From Euleptes europaea (lineage: Eukaryota > Chordata > Lepidosauria > Squamata > Sphaerodactylidae): a stretch of 64,000 bases of DNA. The position numbers and the translations under genes are program-made. Under the pieces are notes generated by a model. The model did not search any database and was not told where the DNA came from. It saw nothing but the letters and a program-made list of their open reading frames with translations. The stretch spans positions 1,624,501-1,688,500 of the forward strand of contig NC_079332.1 in the NCBI RefSeq assembly GCF_029931775.1, written 5' to 3'. Positions 26,401 through 38,400 of this stretch are shown in pieces. Position 1 is the stretch's first letter; the number at the start of each line of letters is the position of its first letter.

Positions 26401-29400
26401 CCAGTTTTGCCACACACAAAAAAAAACACCCAGAAAATTATCAAAACAATTAAGTCAGAGGAAATGCAGGGCCAACAGCATACCATAGAAATGGACTAGA
26501 ATGGCTTCTGGGCCCCCAGCCAGAGGCCTGTTTTGAGAGAGAGAGAGAGAGAGAGCAGGAATGTCGCTTTCCCTTCAAGGGAGGAGTTTATCTGCCTGCT
26601 TTCTCGGCTGCCTTGGGGGAACAGGCTCTTCTGAAAGCCTAATCTGGGACTGCCCCTGGCCCCGCTTCCCAACACTCTTCCTTGAAACAAATCCCTCTAG
26701 CTGCACCAGACCCGGTCCTCCTTGCGAGGAACCTTCCGATCATTTAAAGAGTGTGGAGAGGGTGAAAGCAGTGTGCGCACCCGCCTGGAGTGCCCGTTGC
26801 TGTCTCTGCTAGTGGGATCCAGGGATGAGCGGACCGTTGCAGATGAGATTAGGACCAAGTTAGCGGAGGAGGCAGAGGTCTGTTTCATAGCGGGAGCAAT
26901 TTCACCCGAGGGCATGTGGCTCTTCTTATCAAGTTAATTGTCAGTTCTCTTAATTTCTCACAGGAAGGACAAGCGGTTTAATTGCAATTAAAATGTTTAC
27001 CTTAACGTAATTAGTATGCCAAGAACAAACTGGCGTGATGACACTAGTGGTGGTGCCGAAATCAGCTGACATATAAATGATTGCCTGGGAGGACATGCTG
27101 CTTAAGTGCTGGAGCTGAGTGTTGCCATAGGGCAGGGGGCCACAGCCAATCTCGCTTGTGGTGGGATGGAAACAGGGAGGGGCAGAAACTCCCTTTCAGA
27201 AAGGACAGGCTGGCTCGCTTTGTTCAGCAGGATGGGGAGAGGCGACTCTGTCATGAGCTTGCAAAGTGAAACGTTTAAATAATTGTCTAGAGTCTTGTAA
27301 TTTGGCAGACCCCTGGCTTCCTCGTGCCCTGGCTGCTCGCGAGCACCTGTTGAGGTGTCTTCTCCCGAGTCATTGACCCAGACGGCCCAGGCCAGTTTGA
27401 TCTCGTCAGATCTCAGAAGCGAAGCTGTGGGGGGAAGAATGTATAAATGATTTAAATACATTTATACTCCGCCTTTCTTCCCAGTGAGGGCCCAAAACAG
27501 CTACGCTGTGTTCCTTTCCCCAGTGTTATCCTCACAAAAACCCAGCCCTGGGAGTAAGCGCCAGCAGCCTCTGCACGCTCCATCTCTTGCGGTGTTGGTT
27601 GATTGTGCCAGCAGCGGAGGGCAGTGCCAGGCCATGCGTGTTTTGCCCCCTTCGAGGGCTGCTTGTCCTGCAGGCTGTTCTTTTCTGAGACTTTGTGATG
27701 TGGGCATGCTTTAGAGGGGCTTCCTGGGCCAGAGATGGATAACGCTTTCCGAAGGTGAGCTACTGCCCTTCTCACCTGGCTGGCACATTCACTTGTGGGC
27801 CACTGCGACATGCCAGGCCAGCCGCTAATCTTGCCACGGGGCCCTCGATAGTGGGGGTCCCGTTACAAAGTGCAGGTAAATAAAGGACTGGAGGCTGCCG
27901 CCAGGGGGGCCAGCCTTAAAGCTGGGGAGCTGCCAGCCCCAGGAGGACTTGGGCCTCTTGGCTGACCTCTTCTTCCTTGCCAGAGCTCAGGTTCCAGGCA
28001 GCCCGGGGAGAGATGGGAGGGGGGATAACGAGGAGACAGATCCAAAGGCTGGGGAAAACGGGGAGAGGAACAGTTCATTTCCCTTTTTCCAGCAGAAAAA
28101 TGGGAACTGTCTCTTAGGCACTCTCTTCCTTTCTGTAAAGGCTTGAGAAGGCAAGGTTTTAAAAAACAGTTTCCGCTGCCCTGCATTCCCTCCAAGCGCT
28201 TTCTTGTTAGTAGCCCTGGGAGAGAGCCGTTCTGTGATTCTGTCAAGTGAGAGTGGGGGGTGGGTGTGCTGTGGCAAAAGCCCCTTCAGTCTTCAGGGGC
28301 AAGTGGGGAGAGATGCCCTTCTGCTTCTAGGGCCTGGGGATCACTGTGTCACCCGAGGGGGTTTCTGGAGCTCTGAAGAGCTGCCCCATAGCTGTTTCTA
28401 TGTAAAGTCCTCCTTTGGTTTGGCAGTTCCAGCTTCCAACTCTGTTGTTTCCTGTTTGCCAACCTGGGGAAAAGCCAGGCGTGCTCGTGAGGCTGCGGCA
28501 GTGGTCTGTTCCAGATGTCTGTTTCAGCAAGTTGGGTCTTTCACACAACCGCTGGCCATCCAGCGTTGATGAAAAGCAGCCTTTGCTCTTGCTGGGCCCC
28601 TTGAGCTCTTTCTGACCAGGCCTGGCAGTGATAGAAAGGGAGAAATTGACACGCAAGTCAGTTTCTTAAGGAAGAAGAGATGGCTCCTGCCACTGAGGGG
28701 CTGGTGCGGTTTCTTCACGCTTCCCCAGAGGGGGGAGCGTCACAGTGGCTGGCAGCGGATGGCCTTGGTGGGGATCCACTGAGACCAACTAGGTTTGGGG
28801 TTCTGCGTCAAACGGGAAACGTGCTCGCCTACTCTGAGATGTGTCTGGAGTGGCACTTCAAGATCTAACCACGACCCTTTTCTGCCGCAGGGAATCAGTG
28901 CAAGAGGGGGAAGAACGGTTGATGGAAGAAAAGAAAAAGAGGAAAGAGGACAAGAAGAAGAGAGAAGCTGCTCAGAAGAAGGTGAGCCGTTTGTTTCTCA
29001 GAGAGGTTTACTCACTCCAGGCGGCTGGCAGTAAATCCCATGCACCATAACCGACGCGGCCTGAAAGCCGTTAACAAGGCAACTCCCCGTCAAGAGTGAG
29101 CATGGTGAAGGAAGCCGGGAAGCAGAACGGGATCAGGACCAAACAGGGACTGAAGCAAGGGGCTGAGTCCAAAACCCACTCGAAGCACGTGGCAGGTTCT
29201 TTCTGCCCCGGGCCGGTGGCTGTTGGGTGGGCCAGAACCCAGTTGGAGACTCCAGAGCTTCTAGAAGGAATCTGATTTCCATTGAAGCTGTGAAAAGCGG
29301 GTCTGCATGCCTCTCCAGGTCCTCTGAATGGCGGTGGTTCCCTGGCCCTCAGGGGAGCCTGCGCTGAAGGAGAGCCGCCAAAGGCTCAGTCCGGCAGCCG

Positions 29401-32400
29401 GGAAAGGACCCGGCATCCACCATGGCAACTGGGGGAGCAGGGCCTTTGTCACGGTGGCACCACGACTGTGGAACACTCTTCCCTGTGTCCTCTCTCCTGT
29501 TGTTTAGATGCACCACACAGATACTTTTCATATTATTTGGTCCCATTGCTGATACTGTTTTGTTTCTGCTTTTGCCTTGTTGACCTTTTCTAACAAAAAA
29601 AAATATTGCATTTAAACATTAAATCATATGAGGAAAGGTTGAAGGAGCTGTCATATAGAGGAGGGTGCCAAGTTTTCTGTTGCCCCAGAAGGTCGGACCA
29701 GAACCAACAGGTTGAAATTAAATCAGAAGAGTTTGCGTCTAGACGTTAGGAAGAATTTCCTAACAATCAGAGCTGTTCCTCAGTGGAACATGCATTCCTC
29801 GGGAGGTGGTGAGCTCTCCTTCCCTGGAGGATTTTAAGCAGAGGCTAGATGGCCATCTGTCAGCAAGGCTGATTCTATGACCTTAGGCAGATGATGAGAG
29901 GGAGGGCACCTTGGCCATCTTCTGGGCATGGAGTGGGGGGGTCACTGGGGTGTGGGGAGGGGAGGCAATTGTGAATTCCCTGCATTGTGCAGGGGGTTGG
30001 ACTAGATGACCCTGGTGGTCCCTTCCAACTCTATGATTCTATGATTTGTACTGAGTCTGATGTACTGTTATGGGGGGATCTTAAATGATCTTGTCATGAT
30101 ATTTATACTCTGCACTTTTTGTTTCTATTTATATTCTGTAAAGTACATTACCTGCTGTTGCTGTTTTATATCTTTATTGAATTGTATTATTCTGTTTACC
30201 ATCTTCAGGGTGGGTATTTTTTTTGGGGGGGGGAAGGCAGGATGTAAATATTTTCCATAAACAGTCAGTTTAAGAAGTATCACACGTTATTTATGTAGAA
30301 GAATTGGCTGTTTATAGGGTGAGAACATACCCAGAAGTCATTAACTGGTTGATTTCGCTTTTTGTTTCAGGCCACTGAACAGAAAAACAAAGGTATGTTA
30401 CCTTACAGCTATTGACATCAGTTTGTTGTGTTGGGGGCGAAGGAATGTGGAGGAGGAGCTCCAGCTAGTTTCTCAGAGTTGAGGCCTTTCTAACTTCAGG
30501 CTTTAGCCAAGGTGGGAGGGCAAAGATGGGGTGATGAAGGTGGCAGGCCCCCCTCCCTCCGAGGAGCCCCCCCCCAAGTGTTCTCACCTTCACGCTTTGG
30601 CCTGTTTGCCATGCTGAGGCATTCCCAGTTTGGCAAAGTGGTAGAGAAAGTCGGCATATAAAATCCAAATCTTCTTCTTGTTCTTGTTCTAAGTAAGTAA
30701 ACGAATAAGGCTCTCTCCTCCTCTCCTGCCCCCAGTGCCAGAACCACCCAAGCCTGGTGTAAGCCCATCTCTGCCCGTTGCCTCCATTCCTACCGGTACT
30801 TCCACAGCAGCCGGCAGCAGCAGTAATAACACCAACAATAATGCCAGACGGCCTGCAGGTGCCCACCCACCGCCAGCTCCACAGCAGCAGCAGCCTTCTC
30901 CTCGCTACCCGCCCCGCGAAGTGCCGCCCCGGTTTCGGCACCAGGAGCAGAAGCAGCTTCTGAAGCGTGGGCAGCAGCTGCCGGGGCTTGCGCTAAACCT
31001 GGGGGCAGCCTCTAAACCGCCAAACGGCCCGTCTGGAGGCAGCCCGGCCACAAGTGAGCAGCCCGTCGCAGTCAGAGAAGAGCAGAGCAGCAGCCAAAAA
31101 CAGCCAGGTGAGAGAGAAGGGGCAGGGAGGTTGTCTGTCGTGTAAGGCACCTGGGATAGCAGCTCCTCCTCCCGTGAAGGCCCATTGGGAACGCTGGCAG
31201 TGTGCTTCTGAGCAGACTCTGCTTGGCTGCTCTGGGTGAGCTCGAAGATCCCTGCTGTCCCCACTGGCTTCCGAGCATGCCAGGCATTGGCTTTTCCGAA
31301 GCGTGACCGTCTCCTTCTTGGTTGTGCGCAGTTCCCTGCGACCCAGCCGAGGACAGGTTCTTCCACAGCAGGAGGCATGCTTTCTCTCCCCAGCGTGGTA
31401 TAGTGGTTAAGAGCAGTGGTTTGGAGCGGTGGACTCTGATCTGGAGAACCGGGTTTGATTCCCTGCTTCTCGACATGAGGGGCTGAGGCTAATCTGGCGA
31501 ACTGGATTTGTTTCCCCACTCCTATACATGAAGCCAGCTGGGTGACCTTGGGCCAGTCACAGCTCTCTCAGCCCCACTTCCCTCACAGGATGTCTGTTGT
31601 GGGGAGGGGAAGGGAAGGTGATTGCAAGCTGGTTTGATTCTTCCTTAAGTGGTAGAGAAAGTCGGCATATAAAAACCAGCTCTTCTTCTCTCTGCCTGGT
31701 TTGCCTGCCTTTCCTCCCCTTGGGAGAGCCTGCCTCGCCTCCCGAGTTTTTTCTCTGCCGCCATGGGGAGAAGCCGGCAAGTGAGTTTCTCTGGGCACTG
31801 CAGAATGCGTTTGTGCTTCGAAAGCACTCGTTTTCCAGCGGCCGAGGGGAAGATCCTCCTCCCAGCTGCTCCGCTGGCTGAGTGCTGGGAGATGCCTTCC
31901 ATCACACCCCTTTGGGTCTTTGTAGCCCCTGCACAGAGGTCGTTTCTGGGGTTGCAGGACCCACAAGGAGGAACAGCTGCCAATGTTTGGGCAGGGCAGG
32001 AAAGCCAAAGGAGTGTTTTCGCAGGGCTCTCAGGGCCCCAGGAATGATCTTTCTGGGGGTGGGGAGAGTGGGGATTATGGCCGGCCCCAGTAACCTCCTC
32101 TGATTTCTTGCTTTGTCCCTAGGCATGCCTCCCATTCGGGACTTGGTCAGCCACTCCCCTAACCAGTCAGGTGATGCAAAATATTTCCCTTTCCTGTGTG
32201 TTTCCCGTGGCTTGCCAATTCTGCCCACTCCTTGCACCATCTCTCTTGGTCACCCAGTCTGTAGGATGGGGGTTTACCGCTGGAACTGATGGCCTGACCT
32301 TCTCCGGAGGTCGGGAGGCAGCGCTTTGGCAACTATTGGTGCTGTGTGTGGCCTTCTCCTAAATCTCTTCCGTCCTTAACTGTTGGCTAGAATCCAGAGA

Positions 32401-35400
32401 GCTGCTGAAGCTTGTGCCGGTCTTTGAGCATCTGGCTTCTGTCCCGCACCACAGAACTGCTTTTGAAACTCCCCTGCATTTCAGAAGCAGTTTCCTGGAC
32501 GGCCTCTCGGATAAGAAGGCTCTGTTCAGCTGTAAGAGGCATACCTCCGCCGGTTCAGGAAAGGGGGGGCGGCTCTGGTGGATTGCCAGGCTCATGGGCT
32601 TCCCTCTCACTTAGTGCTGCCTGGGTGCGGGCATCTCCCGGCCACGGGTGGTTTCTCTCCACAGCTCTGTGATCTGCCTGCAAGGGGAGGAGAGAGCCGG
32701 CAGCTGACTGCAGTCTTTCCTGCCCTGAGCCAACCCAGATTGCTTTGCTTTATTTATTTATTTGAATTTCTAGCCCACCCTCCCCGGCCAAGACCAGCCT
32801 CAGGGCGGGTAACAGCAATAAAATCACAATTATATATATATAATAATAAAAGCATCTAAAACCATAAAATACTGATTCCTAAAATTATTGCAATAGATGA
32901 CGCACCAATTAAGACAGGACCCGCTGCAGCATAACAGAAGCCATAGCCAAGCAGACAAACCACCCCCTATAAATGTCACAGTTGTAAAAAGATAACAGGG
33001 GGAGGAGTAGGGGGGAGCTGCCCTCAGTTACAGGCCTGGTGGAAAAGCTGTGTCTTACACGGGCCCTGCAGAACTCCTTCAGGTCCCGCAGGGCCTTGAT
33101 GTTATCAGGCAGAGCCTTCCACCAGGCCGGAGCCAGGGCCAAAAAATCCCTGGCCCTTGTCGGGGAGAGTCGCACGCTCTTAAAACCGGGGACCACCAAC
33201 AAGTTGTTATCGCTAGAGAAACAAGTTGTTATCACTAGAGAAAATGAGCCCCCCAAAAGGCAAAATAATGGGGTGTTTTCTTCAGGCAAAGAGGGGTGGG
33301 GGCGCGTTTCACGCTGTGAGCTGGCTCCCCCAGAAGGATGCGGGCACAGGTTGGCTTCTGGGTGTGGACGACTGCCAGGGTGAGACGCAAGGAAGTCGGC
33401 CGCTCTCCCAGGACTTTTCTGCTTCGTACCTTGACTATTGACGCCCGGGCAGAGGGAGCGCTGTGTCTGCTGTGGCCCTGCATTTGCACAGAACAAGCCT
33501 GGGTTTGGCTTTTTAGCGTGAGCAAAAGCGCCTAGCCCTTTTCCAGCCGTTTGCAAGTCATGGGTGGGCTGCTTGCCGCAAGCGACAGGCTTTTGCAGAC
33601 TTCTGGCAGGGAGTTTTGTTTTGTTTCTTGAAGAGAAAAGCAACCACTTTTTTTGGGGGGGGGTCCGCTCTTCCGCCTGAATCTGCCGCTGTTCTGGCCA
33701 TCCCCTTGTTTTCCATGTGCTGCCCAGATGCCATGCACCTGGAATGCCGAGCGCCCTCCCCATAAACTCTAAAGGGCTAACTGGACACAGAGCCCGCGGG
33801 CTCCTCTCCGGTGCACCTTTATTATGAGTGTGAGGAAATGTGCAGGGTGCGGGTGTGCACAGCATGGTGCGGCCCTCCTTCTCCAGGCTGGGGTTCTTGC
33901 TTTGTCGCTGTTCTCATAGAATCGTAGAGTTGGAAGGTACCACCAGAGTCATCTAGTCCAACCCCCCTGCACAATGCAGGAAATTCACAACTACCTTTCC
34001 CACACACACACAATGACCCCTACTCCATGCCCAGAAGATGCCCAAGATGCCCAACCTCTCATCATCTGCCAAAGGTCACAGAATCAGCATTGCTGACAGA
34101 TGGCCATCTAGCCTCTGTTTAAAAACCTCCAGGGAAGGAGAGCCCACCACCTCCTGAGGAAGCCTGTTCCACCGAGGAACCGCTCTGACCGTTAGAAAGT
34201 TCTTCCTAATGTCTAGACGGAAGCTCTTTTGATTTTTCCTTGCCAGCCTGTCCAAGTGACACTGTGTCTTCCCTTTTTCCTCCTAGATCTGAACCACAGC
34301 ACACTGGGACCCCATTATGAGAGCGCTCACTGGGGAGCCGTCTCTTCCAGTAGCGACTCCGGCACAAGTTGGGAGAAGGTCCTCCTCGTAGACTGTTCGG
34401 ACAAGGAGGGGTGGCCCTCGGCTGCCGGCAGCAACCCGGAGCTGGCTTCAGAATGTATGGAGACTGACTCTTCCTCAAGCTCCGGGTCGGAGAAGAGCCT
34501 GGCGCTCATGGCTTCGAGAGGCCCGGGCACAGACAGCGGCTTGCCAAATGGCATCGGGCACGGCCCTCCAGCTGTGTTCGGCGGGGGCAGCAACAGCAAT
34601 AACGGGAGCGGGGGCAGCGCAAGCAGGCCATGGGGGGTGTGCCTCAGCGCCGCAATGAGCACAGGCCAGGCTTCTGCAGACGCTTCGAAGGGCACGCCAG
34701 AAGGTAGCAATGGTAGAATGAACACTTGGGGGCCCCTCAATCCGTCACCCGGTGGAGGGTTAAATCCCAGCACTTTGAATGCCAGCGGCAGCCGCGGTGC
34801 CTGGCCCGTGTTGGAGAGCAACGGGCACCCCCTGAAAGGGCCTAGCGGAGGCGCCGGCAGCCAGGTGGCGAACAATCTGAGCGGGAGCACCAGCCTCGGC
34901 TCCTGGGGGAGCCTCCCGGAGAGCAACTGTGATCCCCAAGCCAATGGTACCAGGAAGGTTTCGCAGAGCGGGCAACCTCAGAACCTTAACCCCGAAGTGA
35001 ACGGACCAAATAATAACACTACTAACTTGATGACCTCTAGCTTACCAAACTCCGCTGGCTCTGTGCAGATGAACGAGCCGGCTGGCGGCGATGCAGGGCC
35101 CTGGGGCCGGAGCGGCAGGAGCTCTCTGCTTCAGAACTCGCCGGTGATCAGCAGCCCTCCCCATCCTCACGTGAGCAACGGCGAAGTGAAAATCGGCAGC
35201 CCGGCTTGGGCGGGCGCCTACGGCTCCACCTGCTCCGGGGACCGAAGTTCCGACTCCAGCGACTGGGCCGGCGGCGACACTGTGAATGCAACTCTAATGC
35301 CGCCAGGTCTCGGCGGGGCCAGCAGCACAAACTTTGAAATCAACGGGGATAAAGGAGCGGGGGGGTGGGAGGGAGCAGGGACAGACAGTGGCCCGCACCT

Positions 35401-38400
35401 GCCATGGGGGGGCGGGACGGGCTCCGGGGGCGGCCGGAGAAGCTGGGGCGGCCCAGCCCAAAGCACTGACTTCGCAGATGGAGAGTGGAACCAGCTGCCG
35501 AACAATCAACACCCCTCCGAGAACGGCAGCGGGAGCGCCAAGAGGTTTCCCAGCGCATGGCAGCCTGCCGAGGAGGAGAACACGAGCATGGAGGTAGAGA
35601 GCTCTGCTCCCTCTCCCATCCCGGAACAGCATAGCAGGTGGGCGAAAGCCAGCCCCGGGGGGAGTGAAGCGGCCCCCGGCGGCCCCGAGGAAAGAGCGGC
35701 AGCGCTGGCAGAAGGGGCTGGTCTCGAGAGAAGAAAAGCCGACCAGTACACACTACTCCAAAGCATTGTGAACAGGACGGGCCTGGACCCGCGGGTCCTT
35801 TCCAACTCCGGCTGGGGCCAGACGCCCATCAAGCAGAACACGTCCTGGGACATGGCGGCGTCCCCACAGGGGGAGAGGAAGGCGGACAATGGCACCGAGG
35901 CCTGGGGAGGCTGCAGCTCAGGGGGCGGCACGGAGAGGCCCAGCCTGAACGGCCCTGCCGGCTCTTCAGGGTCTGGTCGGGGCGAGCCAAAGTCTGCTAC
36001 GAGGCGGGGAGACCCCAAGGCCTCCAGCAGCCAGGGGAGCTGGGAGCGACTGGCTGCTTCCGCACAGGCCAAAGGCAATCAGTCGTGGGCGGCAGGGGGC
36101 CAAGATGACAAGCCCTCGCCGTCCCTTTGGAGCGACGCGGAGAAGTTCAGGCCGGGAGACAGACAGAAGGCGAGCCCTGGGCGGACGGGCCCTGCCGTCG
36201 ATGGCTGGGGGGAGAACCTGAGGAGCAGCAGCCATTGGGGCGAGGCGAAGAAGTCCAGCTCCGGCAGCAGCGACAGCGACAGGTCGACCTCCGGCTGGAA
36301 GGAAGCAGGCAAGGTGGGCGCTACCCACTGGGGGGGCGGCCGAGCCAACCCAAAGAGCCCCTCTTCCGGGTGGGAGGAACCCGCCAAGCCGAGCCAGAGG
36401 CAGGTCTGGGGGGAGCCCGCCAAGGCCAGCCGCTCCCAGAGCTGGGAGGTGGCCAAGCCGCCCGCCTCGCCAGACTGGACCAAGCAGCAAGACCTCAGCG
36501 GGGGCTGGGGGGCACAGCCCGCCCCGAGCAGGGCACCAGGCGTGGGGTGGATGGGTGGGCCGATGCCGGCGCCAGCCAAGGAAGAAGAGCCCACCGGTTG
36601 GGAGGAGCCTTCCCCCGAATCGATTCGCCGCAAGATGGAGATCGACGATGGGACTTCCGCTTGGGGGGACCCGGGCAGGTACAGCTACAAGAATGTGAAC
36701 ATGTGGGACAGGAACACCTCGAGGGGGAGCGACTCTTCGGACCAGCAAGCACACGGACCTCCACAGCGCCTTCCATCCCATTCCGCACCTGGCGCTGGCC
36801 CGGAGAATGGTGGCGGCTCGGGTAAGCTCTGTGTGGCGGAGTGGTTTGGAGCGGTGGACTCTGATCTGGAGAACCGGGTCTGATTCCCCACTCCTCCACA
36901 TGAGCGGCGGAGGCTAATCTGGTGAATGGGATCTGTTTCCCCACTCCTCCACACGAAGCCAGCTGGGTGACCTTGGGCCAGTCACAGCTCTCTCAGCCCC
37001 ACCTACCTCCCAGGGTGTCTGTTGTGGGGAGGGGAAGGGAAGGCGATTGTAAGCCAGTTTGAGTCTCACATAAGTGGTGGAGAAAGTCGGCATATAAAAA
37101 CCAACTCCTACTTTGGGGCACGGCCCCTCTGCATCTCACTGTGCCCTGAGGGTGGGGGCTGGAAAGGCTCAGGTTGCACGCGCACCCCCCCCCCCATTCA
37201 CTGCTCTCAGCGCTCAGCATTTGTGCGAGGGGAGAAGGGAAAAAGAGCCGCCAAAGAGAAAACTTTGGCATATCCACGATCTGCAACGAGACACACATCC
37301 CCTGTGGTTTTACCTGCCCCTTTCCAATCACTTCCTACCCGTGCTTTATTTTAAATAAACGAAGGGGGAAAGGAGGCAGCAGCTCCCAAAATTTATTGAA
37401 TGGGTGCTGCGACCAGCATGGGAGCCCCTCTTGTAGTTGTGGAACGAGCCAGCTCCCAGCCGGGCTGTTTTTGCCAATGACCTTTGGCCTCTTGCCCACT
37501 GGGAGGCGTGGCCTGGCCTCGGCTGCGGCATCTCCTCACTCCCATGGCTGGTGGGAGAAGAAATCCGGCTTCCTGACTGGTCAGAGACTGGACCTTCACT
37601 CTAGCCCCTTTTTCTGCTGCTCTTGAGCCGGCAAAACGGACTCCAGCCGTAGGCCTTCCTGCCGACTTCTTCTGTCTCTTCCGAAAGGTTGGGGAGAGCC
37701 CCCGCCGGCGACTGTAGACAACGGCACATCAGCGTGGGGCAAGCCTGTCGACACGGGTACAAGTTGGGGAGAGTTTGTCAGTGAGGCAGGGAACTGGGGG
37801 AGTGTCTCCCTTAGCCAGCCGGCTCCTCGCAAAGCAGGTAGGTGGTGAATTTTGTCGTTGGGGGGTGGAGGAGGGTCTGGTGGGAAAGCATAAAAACATA
37901 AGGCCGTGCTGGGTCAGACCCAGGCAAATCCAGTCCAGCAGTCTGTTCACGCAGTGGCCAACCAGGTGCCTCCAGGAAGCCCACAAACAAGACTGCAGCA
38001 GCACCATCCTGCCCATGTTCCACAGCACCTAAGATAATAGGCATGCTCCTCTGATCCTGGAGAGAATAAGTATGCATCATGACTAGTATCCATTTTGACT
38101 AGTAGCCATGGATACCCCTCTCCTCCATGAACATGTCCCCTCCCCTCTTCAAACCATCCAAGTTGGCAGCCATCACCACATCCTGGGGCAGGGAGTTCCA
38201 CAATTAACTGCGTTGTGTGAAGAAATACTTCCTTTTATCTGTTTTGGATCTCTCACCCTCCAGCTTCAGCAGATGACCCCGCGTTCTAGTATTATGGGAG
38301 AGGGAGAAAAACTTCTCCCTGTCCACTCTCTCCAAACCATGCATAGTTTTATAGACTTCTACCATGTCTCCCCTTAACCGCCTTCTTTCCAGCGTTGTGT

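Noticed and set aside
36127-36825. Second long plus-strand frame overlapping the GW exon
   Set aside because: Shadow of the TNRC6A exon; the GW-rich frame matches the known protein.
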